A stretch of 64,000 nucleotides of DNA from Omphalotus guepiniiformis (taxonomy: Eukaryota; Basidiomycota; Agaricomycetes; Agaricales; Omphalotaceae): NCBI GenBank assembly GCA_028554645.1, contig JAQOOI010000063.1:992001-1056000 (forward strand), read 5' to 3'. Shown piece after piece: positions 1 to 12,908 of the stretch (position 1 is its first letter; each line of letters starts with the position of its first letter). Under the pieces are notes generated by a model. It was not told the DNA's origin. It was given only the letters and a program-made list of their open reading frames with translations, and made no database searches. A program made the position numbers and the translations under genes.

Positions 1-523
1 CTCTTTGAGATTAAGAGGACATACGAAAGGAGCTCGATTGGTGGGTTCAGAAGAGGGTGAAGGAGGGGCAGTATTATGGGTCAGCTTTAATGTCTTCACA
101 TCCTGGAAGACCATAAATATCCAGCTTCAGTTGGAACATTTCATATACGCACCTTTAGAGACCTTATGTGACCACATATCCTTTCGCCGTCGCCGTAAGC
201 TGATCTGTCCAACAAATATTCTAATATCGAGTCTTTATTGTACAATTTGCCGAGAGCACAGGACACGACAGGTTCCTGTAAAGGACGCTAGTGAGAAGAG
301 AAACATGTAAGCATACATCCAGCCACATTTCGGATGGTGGAAGAGAAATACCTTCGAGATAGCACAAAAGAACCAACGAGCACGGGTCTGATTCGCTTTA
401 TCTGCTTGTTCCGCCTGAGAGCATGAATTTTGGAGTTTCGCATCCAAGACGACAGTAACATACCTTTGGCTTGCTCTTCACCAAGTCTCGACGATCCGGA
501 ATACTTCCTCCATCATTACCCAT
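1..523 (-). CDS. rtf2: Replication termination factor 2 (Rtf2), N-terminal part
   Basis: Partial gene cut by the left window edge. Four exons read on the minus strand: 523-464, 414-352, 275-153 and 102-1, joined by GT-AG introns of about 50-75 nt. The protein opens with MGNDGGSIPDRRDLVK, the signature start of Rtf2, followed by the degenerate RING-like segment (WFFCAISK, then EPVVSCALGKLYNKDSILE and a SHI-like HIRSLK stretch) and a later FVCPLNLKE that begins the second half of the zinc-finger region. Rtf2 acts at stalled replication forks (known from fission yeast RTS1) and has also been linked to splicing and proteasome-regulated fork restart. The start at 523 is the first ATG and gives the family N-terminus exactly. 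It diverges from the P450 with 159 bp between start codons. Small exons make it easy to miss by ORF length. Identity confident; C-terminal half lies outside. Confidence 0.9.
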
Positions 524-682
524 GATCTATAGTCAAGAATTCAAAGAGGACGAGAATTGAGTATTTGAATGAAGCGTGATATGTGACTCGTGACGCAACT
601 TCTCCTCAACTGCTTACAGATACAGTAATGCTCGATGGGGATTGCCGGGCATCCTCTGAGAGCGTCGAACTACTCGACTCGA

Positions 683-2935
683 ATGGAGTTATTGCCCCAT
701 CTCTCGTTCCAAGATGCTTTTTGTGTAATTGTCGCGGCTGCATTGGTGAGCTAAAGGCTTGTTTGCAAATGTGTGGCGCTAATGCCCTCAGTCATATAGA
801 CAACCTATGTCGTCTTTAAACAGACCGAGACCAGCAGAGCTGTCAATCTACTCTGTTTGCTTGTGGTGGTGCCTACCCTTCTGTCGCTGCTATTCGTGTC
901 ACATTGCAGGGCCTTGAGCTTAGCTGTGTACTATTCATTTGGAATTTACTTCACCACTATCTTCACATGCATACTCGCATATCGGCTTTCCCCCTTGCAT
1001 CCGCTTGCCAATTACCCTGGGCCGCTGTTGTGCAAAGTGTCCAAATTTCGACTCGCATTTTCATCGTATGGGGGAAAGAATCATTTATATATCCGGAAGC
1101 TGCATGAGGTGTACGGTGATGTAGTCCGAATCGGTGATACATGCATGCATCCTCTACAGTCGATCGCATCTCTGACCATTGAAGGATAGGCCCTAATGAG
1201 TTGTCTTTCGTGAACCGATCTGCTATTGAACCTATCTTGGGACAAGCAGGACTGCCAAAAGGACCTTGTGAGCCTATTTCTTGTGCGGTGTATTCTTCGA
1301 GTTCGCGATTGCCTTATGACTTCACTCTAGATTGGGATGGTCGGGTCATAGAATATGCTCATCGTTCGCTGATATCAATCCGGTCTGTGAAGGAGCATCG
1401 GCATCGAAGGCAACCCTGGAGTCTTGCATTCAATAGTACAGCGTTGAAAGTTTACGAGCCCTTGGTCCTGCAAAGAACTTCAGAGTTAATGGAACACTTG
1501 GAGAAACATGCGGCCAACCCCGTTGATTTTACGCGGTGGATGTCTTACTTCACGTGTGTGCAATGCTCTACAATAGCGCACTCTTGTTCTGACTCTTCCG
1601 TTTTGTAGATTTGACTTGATGACCGATTTCGCGTTCGTCATTATACTACTTCTTACCGTTCACTTCCTGAAGTCGCATCATTAGGTTTAGTGGAGGTTCT
1701 CATATGATGAGAGATGGCGACAAGATGGGCATCTGGAATGCGATCAAGACAGGTTTAAGGTGAATTAAAGGTGTCCGGCACGACGGGCACCTTATATCAA
1801 CTTTCCAATCCTCTCTTACTGCAAACAGGAGGGCTGCATTTATGTCACAAGTACCATGGCTTGGAGCGATGTTGTTTCGTCTGCCGCGAGCCGTCTTCAC
1901 CGACATGAAAGCTCTTCGGGACGATGCATTCAATAGGATTGCGAAACGAATGCAGCTTGGATCACAGCAGAGAGATCTCTTCTATTATCTTGTATGTGCC
2001 ACCCTCGCTCAAGGGTATTGCGATGATTTAGCTGGTCTCTTTTTTATCCAGCTAGATGAAGCCAATACAGATATCAAACCACAAATCACTCAAGTCGGGG
2101 GCGACGGTCAGAGTATTCACCATGAAATCTATTTTCTTTGACTGATGGACTCGTATGCAGCCGGTCTTGCGGTCTTAGCAGGCTCTGACTCCACTTCCAC
2201 GGTTTCTACTATCCTGTTCTATTTCCTACTCTCCTACCCCAAGGTCTATATGCGTCTTCAGCAGGAAGTAGATGCTATTGGTGACGGGTACACTGACCCA
2301 GGCAAACACACGCACATGACATACTTGAATGCAGTAATGCAAGTGTTTGGCGTTCGTAATCAGTCTTTGCACTGACTACATAGATTCACACAGAAACGAG
2401 ACACTACGACTATACACCCCCGTTCTCAGTGGCAGCCAGCGAGCTGTCAAGACCTCTCAACGTGGCTTGCTCATTGGCTCTTAGTGCGTGCAATCAGCAA
2501 CAACCAATACTGATTTGTTAGAGTCTTCCAACTAAATCTATCTACAGCTTTGTCCCTGCAAACAGCAACGTGGTCGTCCCAGTCTTCGTCCTTCATCGCG
2601 ATCCACGCAACTTTTCTCCGATGCCAGACTCCTTTATTCCAGAACGTTGGCTATCGGAGGAAGAAAGAGAGGGTTTCGAGCCAGAAATTTTCAAGGATAA
2701 GTCTCAATTTGTTCACGAGTCTTCCTCGTTCCTGGCCTTTTCCTATGGGCCCGCCAATTGCGTTGGAAAAAACCTGGCATATATGGAGATCCGCCTCTTG
2801 GTCTGTATGATGCTGAAACACTTCGAGTTGCGCTTCGCGAACAAACAGCAGGCCAGAGATTTTGAGAAGGAGATCAAGGATTTCTACCTACTGGGTTTGG
2901 GCAAGTTGGAAGTTCTGTTAACCAGGAAATATTGA
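683..2935 (+). CDS. Cytochrome P450 monooxygenase
   Basis: Multi-exon basidiomycete P450 of roughly 530 residues. The start at 683 (MELLPHLSFQDAFCVIVAAAL) splices from 745 to 800 and yields a long membrane anchor with two hydrophobic stretches, then the proline-rich hinge (LSPLHPLANYPGPLL). Further landmarks: C-helix WSLAF, I-helix AGSDSTST near 2190, ExxR as ETLRL near 2399, PERW near 2640, and the heme-binding loop FSYGPANCVGK near 2740-2770 with its cysteine ligand. The C-terminus ends at 2935. All introns but one are GT-AG with intact frame; the junction after LNAVMQ (about 2341-2391) does not restore the frame by any GT-AG pair I could find, so the gene may carry a small indel or an unusual splice there. 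The enzyme would sit on the ER facing the cytosol. Substrate unknown; no secondary-metabolite cluster partners are adjacent. Confidence 0.85.
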
Positions 2936-3374
2936 ATTAGTTGGATTGAAAGGTCATTAGTTCAAGATTGTATCACTACATCGTGAAAGATATACAGTAG
3001 TTTGCTGTAATCATGTAACATGGGTTAGAGCCTCATTTGGCTGATTTGGGTCATCATCACTTTCGGCGCTGCTTAATGGCCTTGCTCGCTGTCATCGACA
3101 GTGGTCAGACGATCATGTGACTCCGGCAACTCGATCCGAACTTCCTGGACTCTTCCGAGTCCGACACGCACTGAACGTACTGAACGCTCATGCCAGTGTA
3201 CTGGCACTTTCAATGAACGTAGCTCATTCACTCTAACTCAGCCTTCTGCTTATCTAACATCTGCTTTCCTTTCGGTCGCTTCAACCTACTGTCTCACTAG
3301 CTGATCCAGGATAATATAGTGTGTATGCACTTCAAAAACTTTCTTTGCTTTCACTGAACAACGCTGGACAGATA
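2936..3374. other. Intergenic region, P450 3' end to fmp27 start
   Basis: About 440 bp between two genes of the same strand. It must hold the P450 3' UTR and the fmp27 promoter and leader. I see no open frame with family features, no RNA gene and no clear TATA box. A stretch near 3160-3195 repeats CTGAACG twice in short order, which may be chance. Confidence 0.5.
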
Positions 3375-6300
3375 ATGTATCTTATGAATTTACCTCGTAT
3401 TTGCGCGTCCTTTCTCTTCACGCTACTTTTCAAGAGTCCCGGCCAGGCATGGTGGATGGCCGTCCTATCCTCGCTGACCAGGATCGTTCTCTTCTCCCTT
3501 CTCCTTCGAACATACATTATTCCATGGCTCTTCGCACGACTGTCAAGGCGTATTCGTCTCCGCAGCATCAGCTTGCGCTCAATACGTGGTCTGTATGTTT
3601 GCAGTGGAAGTGGGATATGGAGGGTAGAACGCTTGAGCTATGCATGGACTCGTCTTGATGGGTCGAGACATCTAACTATCAAGATCGAAGGACTTACTGT
3701 GGAATACAAGGAATCTGCATCGTCTTCTGTGACAAAGGGCCACCAAAGATCCATGACCGTCGCGGCATTGTCGTTCGCCCGACAACAATTCTGGGATACT
3801 GTATCAGGATTCTTCATTATCTTGGACCCTGTATTACGTCCTTTAGTTCGAGCTGGTGTCGTATATTCCCTTCGTCAAGTCATTTTTTGGATACCAAGTT
3901 TAACGTCCGCCGTCTTTTTCGACATCTACCCTGCTAGAGTGAAGTTCACTAACTCTCCTGAGTATGAACTGGCGGCAGCCAGGATCCATCTTCATACCGC
4001 TCTTGAGTTCAATCAAGTTGAGGAGGGAAAAAGTAATGATGATAGTCCTCCGAGGCATACCACTCCATCCAGGTCCAAGCGGTCTTACAGTATGGCGGCC
4101 TGGAAATCCCGCTTCACGCGTAGCGTCAGGCGCTCATTGGATAGGGCATTGGATACAAGGGAAGGAAAATTTTCAGCAAGTTTCGATGTGGATGAAATTA
4201 TATGTTCTACAACTTCAGGTAATTTTCGAAGTTGGCTCCGCGGCGAGAGGTTGTACTGACATTTCTTATAGACGTCGTCTTTTTCCGTTTGCCAGGTTCT
4301 ATCTCTGTTCAAACTTCTATGACATTTGATCCCAAGCACAGAGTTCTGAAGACTCATACTCTTGAAACTGATGTGAAAGTGGGAGCTTGTTATATTGACG
4401 TGGATGCGTTACGCACTCTATACCAGCTCATGAAGACCTCCAAAACTTCACTTCCCGCACCGAAACCGCCCCTCCTTAGCCCAAGGCTCTCCTTCATATC
4501 CCCAAGAGCGTCATTCTTTCGATTATCCTCCCCCTTATCTCCAAAACCACCCCGTTCGCCATCACCTCTGTTGAGTCCCTCTTCACCTTTCTTCGAGAAT
4601 CTTTCTGTAAGTTTTACCCTTCATTTCAACTCATTCAATAGCTGAAGTAAACCTGACAGGCTTCTTTGCTACCTCGTCGACACAAATACCAGCCTTGTAT
4701 GAAATTACAAGCTACCCAGAGCAAAGTACGAACATTTTTATGTCTGTTGCTGTCACTAATCGCTTTCATTAGGCATTACTCTCATTCTTGAATTCTGTTC
4801 GGATTCACATCAGTTCCATCGCTCTGAGCAGCCGGTTGAATGATATTTCCGACCAATCAGAAGAGACTTATAGAATGGTTGCAGAGAATGTAGTAGTGCA
4901 TACCCGCCTAAGCGATCCTCAAAACATTCCGTTGCATAGAGCCTGGCTAGGTCGACGTCATCATACCGAGGCATTTGATTCCGACGTCTATGCTGTGTCT
5001 CTGGCCATTGACGAGCTCAACCTGACCAGGAATTCCATTCAGGATCAACTGCGTTTGTTCAGTGCGCGGCGTCTTGAACTGACTATTCTAATGACACAAT
5101 GGCCATCCCCACTCCTGGTCACTTCCCCGTTTATTGGAGGTGATCCAAATGCCCCGTCCTTGATGGTAAATTTGGGCGTCAGATCAGTACACGCCACGGA
5201 ACATTTAGATTCGCTAGTGAAGGTTGTAAACCGTATGCCCAACTACAATTCACAAAAATCACCTGCAGCGCCGACAACTACTCCTTTGCCGGTCCCTCGA
5301 GTGAAGTTCGAGGTTCACTGCGGACCCATTCGGGGCCGACTCCTAGTCGGGCAACCACAAAACCCGCGCGCTATTGAATTGAGGATGGACGGTTTTGTCG
5401 CAGCGCTGAACTCCTACTTCACTGATCGACATGCGCCTTCCCTTAATACTGGAAACTTCGCAGAGTTCGACAGCTTACCGCTTCGCATGACTTTTGATTT
5501 TTCATTGGTGTGGAGACCCACCTTTATACGAATACGATCTCAGCAAGCAAAGCGATCCAGCTATGTTGCCTTTACAGAGGACCCTTCATTCATCTCTTTG
5601 GAAACCATGGAGATCAGAGGGGGAGGGGGGGCTTTTGCGCATATCAGGGACGATACGCAGAACACAGCTTGTGTCGAATTGTCCACGCTTGCCACAGACC
5701 TCACCATCTCTTCAGATGCATTATGTATCGAGCTTTGGCATCCCGATGTTGTGGAGTCACTCGTTTACTTACAACAAGCTCTTCCCGCCCCTGTCCAGAA
5801 GGCATCAGGTTCTCACAGAGCTCTTCATGAACAACTACCCTCAGGTCTGATGGCGACTATATCCTTGTCCCGTCTAGTAGTGTTTGTGACGGCTCCAGAC
5901 CTGAATCCTGATGATGATCTGGAGTTGTCTCGAGGATTTGCGCTTCGTGCGACAGGGATGTCCACCCAATACTGCGCTTTGCACGCTGGACACCTGTATC
6001 GCCATCGCGAGCAACGTGAGCATTTCCTAAATAGGATGAAACTACACCTTCCAGAGGAGAGGAACGTACCAGCCATGTCAGCAGCAAGCAGTTCATCAGC
6101 AGCCCGTTCGCTTTTCATGAATACGTCTTTTTCCAAGATTCTTGTTCGCAGCGCGGTATCCACTCAATATGCTGCTGATGATCCATTGATTGCTGAGCGA
6201 GATGACCCAACCCTAGAGAACAGAGATTTTCTTCAGTTACAGCGGCTCACTATCGACGCGTGTGTGCGCACCTCAAGTGCTGGATCTCTTGCCGAGAGCT

Positions 6301-9300
6301 GCAAAATATCTCTGAGGATTCCTTATGTACAGGCAGTATTCGCTATCTCCCATGTCTATAGCACAATGCTTGCTCTTCAGCTTCTGAAGAGCTTGGCGGC
6401 AACCCGTCCACATCCTCCTATCACAAAACGGGCAAGCAGGCTCAGAACAACCCGCCAATTGCCTGTTCAGTTCAATGCAACTATTGGCATCATGCAGCTT
6501 CACCTCATATTGCGCAACACGAAACTTTCCTCTCATCTTGATACCTTTTCTGCAAGCCTGGTCTCAGATGGACCCCTTTCGTTGCGCTGGCAGGAAATCA
6601 TATTTTTCACCGAACTTTCCGCCGCTGTGAATAAATGGCAGGGACGTGTTGAAACTAGGTGGGAAGAATTTTTATGCTTTCGAAATTGGAATGTATTCCT
6701 GTCGGCCCGAGCTAGTATGGAACAATCAATATCAATCAAAGGTGAAACTGCGCGCTTCCGCATTCCATTCGGCTTCGTTCTCGCAGACCTCATTCTTGAT
6801 GCAAGTGTGACCTTCAAAGCGCTCCGCCATCTCCAATGTATCACCTCAAAACAGAGTTATACTCCAATGCCAAATCCTGAGGCGGAAGGCCCTAAATTAG
6901 TGCCTCGTATCTCGCTGCAGGTCGCATTTTTGTGTCTGGAAGCTGCCGATGACCCTTTCGAAACAAAGCTAGGTCGAATCATCCGCACAGGCCCCGATGC
7001 TGCAAAGAATCGCATGGACCGAGAGGACGCTTTTGTTGTCAAAGTCGAGAGTATCTTGGAGGCCGAAGGTGCAACTGTACCAGAGCGTGATGCCGACTGG
7101 GAGTTCACATCAAAGCATTCGGTTTCTGTACAAGAAGCGCGTGAACGTCTCGATCGCGTCCATGTCCTTGACTGGATGATGCGACTTGAGAGGCTAAAGG
7201 ATGAACAAGCAGGGGCGCAACGTAAAATTTCAAAGCGCTTTCGGTCCTCTTTTAAAACGAGATCCAATGCTCCCAGTCTCTTCGAGATTTCACCTATTGG
7301 AGACGACCCACCGCTCATTAGGGCTTCGCTCACGAATCTACAACTTTCCGTGTCAGGTCCTTCCTTCCCCCTGAATAATTTACCCGGATTTCTCGACGAA
7401 CAAGGTTTTCTTCCAAAGGATACTAAGTATACACTATTGGTACCCATGCATGTGAACTTCTCTCTCTCATCTCTACAAGTCACCCTGCGTGATTACCCCC
7501 TGGCGATGGTGAATATACCATCACATTTAGACACGACAATCGCTTCCCTCGAGTTCCAGACTGATTTAGTAATAGCCGAAGAACTGGGTACCGATCTCTC
7601 TGTGGACTGGGTAGACTGTCCTATAATCTTGCCAGATGCAACTTTACCTGATGTTGCATCGTTTTGCATATCCGTTCCAAAAACTATCATGCCGGTCAAG
7701 ACTTACGCTAACCCAGAAATCCATGTCACTACTCCTGATGTTACTACATTCACTTGGGGCGTCAGTTACGGGCCAGCAACCCAAGATGTTATGAGATTGG
7801 TGGAAACATTGTCGTCTTCGCCCCGAGATCCTTCCCCTGCACTCGGTTTCTGGGACAAGGTACGTGTTTCACTCCTGACAAATTACATGACTTACCTCGC
7901 CAATAGATGCGGCTCATCTTCCACTGGAGTATCAGGGCGTCCTTTAGAGGGGAGGTACGGTTCCATATGAAAGGTGAATTACCCCCTTTGTACTAAGAGG
8001 GACTGCTGCTGACCGCATCTAGGACTACGCGATCCCTACGAGATATTCGGTCCAGGAGCGGGATTTATGTTCTCTTGGCGAGGCCACACAAAATTGTTGA
8101 TTGGGCGCAAAAATGAAGACAAGGAGCTTGCGCAAGTAATAAGCGATTCTATGCTCATTGCCATCCCGAAGTTGGTCAATTCCCCCCACCTGCTTATACC
8201 TTTTTTTGAACCTTTCACAGCCTCAAAAAACTGCCGGCTCAGTCACTTAAACCTTTCAAGAAGATATGTGCTAAATTCTGTTCTGGTATACGGTTCGGAT
8301 TAGGCTTCAGCTTCGAGAGAACATGTGGTTCTACTTGCATGACATGTCATGGTTCACCCTTCCATCGGAAATGTCGCTTCTTCCAGTTTCGGCCTCATCA
8401 CGACGTGAAGCTGGAGAAGAAACCTTGCGTTCCTGAGCTAAATGTCAGTCTCATGTTTCATGTCTCAGCCAAGGTACTCGTACTCACTGCCCGCGGTAGG
8501 GTCCCGAAGATTCCTATGCAGCCTTCCGCTCGGATTTTATTCACATGTCTATTTCCTTAACGTCGTCTACGAGAAGCATAGGCCCTAATGCAGAGTCCCA
8601 ATCCAGCAGTTTACATCTAACACCGAAGTCGTTCGCTTTCTTCTGGGCATGGTGGTCTTTGTTTGATAATGTTTTATCGCTTCCCATTCGACATGGATCT
8701 TATTTTCCTTCTCGTGCAATGTCTCCGAAATTTGGGCGGCACTTGGCAACGCTTAAGTACCGCTTAGTGGTCCCGAAACTCTTTCTTATGCACGGATACA
8801 TTGATGATAGTAGAGAGAGTAAGCATTCACAGTCACGCTTTAATTTCTGATTTTGAAACAGTCTTCAGCGTGGGTTGATGGGGTGACTCCCTGGATTGGG
8901 GTGAAGGCGTCAGTCGAAGACTTTCAGGTGGACATGCATCAACGAGATCAGGAAATGATTGTACCAGGTCTTTTGCCAGGCTCCACGAAAGTCATCAGAA
9001 GGAAACCTTTCTATGCTGCAGAGGTCGTTATGAGGAGACTAGACCTCCGCGCACTCGTAGCTATTTTCAGTGAACCATTAAAGCGAGCGGTTGGGGTATC
9101 CGCTCCCACTCAGCGTAGTAACTACCGCTCGCGGGATGATTTACCCTCTGTTGATCATTCCTCCCCATGGAGCGACAAGGATGATTTCGTGGAGACTGAC
9201 TGGACGTCTGGTGTTGAACCGACTCTACGAGTTCTCCCAGTTGCTTCGTGTCCTCGATTTGCGTACTTCAAGAAGAATACTGCATTGCTGGACGACAATT

Positions 9301-12300
9301 CACAAAACAGCAAGTTTGGGGATGAGGATACACACCAGTGCCTCCTAGGTGGCGAACCGTGTAAGCCCGAGATTTTTGGAATCACTTGTTACTGACCCTG
9401 TCATCAGCTGTACCTCTGGTTCAGATGGCACTGGCTTCAGAGCGTCTCGAGGAACTAACTGTGACTGCAGCAAAAGAAAGTTCAAATGACGATATTGAGA
9501 ACGTTAGTTGGCAGAACTTTCCAGTCGCAATTGTGCTAATGTTTTCACAGTGCGCTCTCAAGATGATCCCTCTACTTGAGAAATATATCACACATCTTCT
9601 GGACACAGATGCTGGTCAGGCAAATGACACAAATTCCTATCATTATTCAATGCCTGCGGATTCTGTGTCTCCCGATGAATGGGCTGAATTTGACAACGTC
9701 TTCCAGATACATTGTCCCAAAATCTTCATGGACAGTGCGATTCGTGATGTGAGCGTCTTGCTATAGATCATTACGAGGCGTATCTGAACTGTCGTATAGA
9801 TTATGATGCAATACTATTATTGCTCGCGTTCTCGTAGAGGGTTTGAATATCATATGGCGACTCGGTATGAAGGATTCAATATATGAGATCCTAACAAGCT
9901 GTTGACAGACTATTCAAGCGCAGTAAAGTTTATCCGCGATCAAGCAGAGGCCGCACTCGCACTCGCGACGCAAGACGATTCTTCTACAGGTAGTCCTAGA
10001 AATCATAATGCGGCGCACGCAGCTGCATCAGCAATACGTAATATTCTGATTGGCAATACTTCCAAATCATCGACGGAAGCAGGAGGTGGAACTGAAAGCG
10101 CAGAGGAATTGGACCCCATGAACGGATGGTCGAAAGGCGTCTCGCTTCGGAAAAGTCACTGCTGTCTATTACTGAAACCTCAGATCGTTTTACGCAACAA
10201 AGGGGCGGAAAAAGAAGAGACCTGTGTGGTAGCAGCAGTGCAAGCAAAATTGCAGTCCTTTGCCATCCTGGACGATTCCAATGCAGACGATCCTGTCAGC
10301 GGGAAAGTGATGACGAGGTTGGGGTCACTTGTATGTCTAACTTACTTGATTTTGAGTTATCTTGTTTTATACAGAACCTATGCTGTCCTCTCTGGAATGC
10401 AAACGTTTGCTCCAACCTTCAAGGCTGAATCGGGCGACGGATGTGTGCCACTCGAAGTTTTGATCGATCTGCGGTGCGAAAGCGAAGCTTTCGAGCGCTT
10501 AGTTCCTCAGACCGATGCTAGCTTCCAATATGACAAGTTCAACCGACTCCGGCTGCGCAATAATGTAACCTCTGCAGTTGCCCGGCGGTCAACCGATTCT
10601 TCTGACAGTGTTGGGGTTGCTAATCATTTGCATGACCAGACGGTAATGCACATTCTCCTACTTGCATCTATTGATAAGCTCACAACGGGTCTAGGACCTC
10701 GTACAAGTACATATACCTCGGTTCACAGTCTCGGCCAGTGATCATCATTTCCAAACAATATCGAATATCATCACTAGGCTTCTCCTTTACAGTGATGAAG
10801 CACACAAAATTCGTCTGGACAAGTTGGAGACACTTTTATTCCAATACGATTTCACGGATTTGACCTCTTCTGCAGACGTGATTTCCGATTTACAACGGCA
10901 AATGCGGAAAGCATTAGAGGTCGAACATATGGCGGATGCAAACCCCAGATTTGGAGAAGAAGAGCCTCAATTAGACCTGATGAGGCTTAGAGCTCATATG
11001 TTTCTTTTGACAGAGGAGCTCAATTTCTTGTTCGAGGCTATCAAACTGGCCCAGGATCGATCTGATGACCAGGCCGATCGCAAGTCCGCACTATTATTAA
11101 ACGCATCGTCCTCCGAGATATCTTGGAGAATGCTGGATGAACAGCGTGACCTCCTAGCGAAAGTGGCTGTTCAAGATATAGACTATTATTGGCTAAATCG
11201 ACAAGACAGCTCGACAGTTAATCATTTGACTGTGGGTAACCTCCAAGCCTTCGATGGCGCAAGAGATGCAACATGGACAGAGGTCCTGTCGAAATACGAT
11301 GAACCGGCCAACCATCCACTGCTCAAGGTAAGAGTTGTCTTTACTGTCGTCTGGCGTTGCTCCTTAGTTTCGTTTCAGCGAGGTTTATTCGTTCTCGCTA
11401 ATTGGTCAGTGTTGCCTCCGGTTGGTGGAATAACTATATATGAAACTTTCGAACTGTCCCTGCATCCGTTGCGACTACAAATTGACGCAAGAGTGGGCCG
11501 ACGGATCATGGAATACGTTTATCCATCCCGAAAGAATCGAAGACATGCTATCGAGGACACCTTATCAGACATCCCGAGCAGTGATATCTCCAGACCTGGG
11601 TTATCTGCACGAGTATCGCTGGATTCTCCTACACGCTCCGTATCGAACCAAACCGGAGAACCTTCGGAGGCAAACCCGTCAGGCCTCACACCTCTGCGCA
11701 GATTGGGGGCGTCTCGTTCATTCACTGATCTTCGCACTTCGGCCAACGAGGACCACCAAGCAACTCTCAGACCACCACTCCAGAGAACCCGCTCCTCTGA
11801 ATTCTTGAAGCGTAGTCAAGGAACTCCTGATCTACCTGAACCAAGACGGCAGAAAATCCGAAGCGAAACCATCTTTAAAGGCAACGTCGCCAATCGAAAG
11901 CCTGGGGATGCCGCCGAGATGAAGACGAGGTCGTCTCAAAAGACATTTGTGTTGGTTCGCATCTCAAGGTCAGAAGCTTCTCCACTGGTGAGGTGACTGA
12001 CACTGATAGTCTTCTTCTTAGTCTTCATCTTCTCTTAAGTATCATGAAGGAGGAATCTTTCGTTTGTCGCGACGCCCGTATTCGAACAAGAGACCTCGAG
12101 TATCGAAATCAAACATTAAGTGTAAGTTCAGCATATGCACAAAAAACCCCAGAAACTCATCACTCGTGTCTAGTTTGAGGAACTCGTTAATCAGTTCATT
12201 CCTTCTGATATGAGCTGGAAAGGTTGGGTAAAAATGGCATTTAATCAGCCCCTCGTGCCTGTTCTTCCCGTGGCTCGCGAACTGATATCAAAGACAAAGT

Positions 12301-12768
12301 GGATTGCATCGAAAAGCACCGCTGCTGTCACTGAATACAATATACCGCCATCGAAATCCTCCCGTCCCAAAGCTATTTCCAACGTTGAATACAGTAGCGA
12401 TGAAGAGGAAGGCCGTCAGTCGCTCTCTCTTGATCGTCCGCAGTCGGCCCGCAACCTGTCACCCACACCTCGTCGATGGAAGAAGGCGTCCCACCGAAAA
12501 GCAGACGCAGCTCGCTCGGTGGTGAGTAGTACCTTTACTGCCGAGCCGGAATCATTCGACGACGGGTCAGATATTGGTGTGAGACCTCGCAAACGTATGC
12601 TTTCTCTTTTCCATCGCAGCCGGTCAAGTAAGCGGGAGGGTTTCGATAGAGTAAGTCAATAATTTGAAATGAGTTTATTGTACTAATTCAGATGTGTTTT
12701 CCATGCAGTCGCCTTCGTCAAATATGAATGCGTATGAGAGACGTTGGTCAAACGAGAGCACGCGGTAG
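3375..12768 (+). CDS. fmp27: Fmp27/Hobbit/BLTP2-type bridge-like lipid transfer protein
   Basis: Giant gene, about 2,700 residues from roughly 20 exons. An N-terminal hydrophobic anchor (about residues 5-60) is followed by the conserved SIRGLYV..GIWRVERLSYAW block near 3580-3660, which opens the chain of repeating beta-groove units. Downstream are the GFWDK domain (LGFWDK at about 7840, continuing after an intron as MRLIFHWSIRASFRGEV and DPYEIFGPGAGFMFSWRG), the ERTCGSTC/CHGSPFHRKC region near 8310-8370, the MPADSVSPDEWAEFDNV block near 9650 and WSVLPPVGGITIYE near 11405. The C-terminus has SDMSWKGWVKMAF and a basic Ser-rich tail. BLTP2 proteins bridge ER and plasma membrane and move phospholipids. 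An in-frame ATG also lies at 3384, so the start is 3375 or 3384. Every intron I traced here works as GT-AG, though one (near 8172-8250) has more than one possible acceptor. Confidence 0.9.
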
Positions 12769-12908
12769 ATTAGATTAGAGTAATGTAAATGGTCCCACGG
12801 CGGATCACTAATTTATCATACATTGGAAATGAACTCCATACACGCTACTTCACTGTAAATTATTTCTACCCCACATTCTTCTCTATTCTTCTCCTTTTCG
12901 TCTTTACA

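Noticed and set aside
6857..7483. 208-codon open frame on the minus strand inside fmp27
   Set aside because: It is antisense to a strongly conserved exon and its translation is Ser/Arg-rich with no family features; a shadow frame.
8818..8873. Possible further anomalous intron in fmp27 (DDSRE to WVDGV)
   Set aside because: A normal GT-AG pair (GTAAGC to GTCTTCAG) restores the frame and the conserved WVDG segment.
9840..9925. Possible anomalous intron in fmp27 before AVKFIRDQ
   Set aside because: The acceptor CTATTCAAG gives an in-frame GT-AG junction (MATR|AVKF).
12789..12908. Upstream in-frame ATG for the DUF3112-like gene
   Set aside because: Only 20 bp after the fmp27 stop; the CT-rich leader ends at 12909, so the downstream ATG is preferred.
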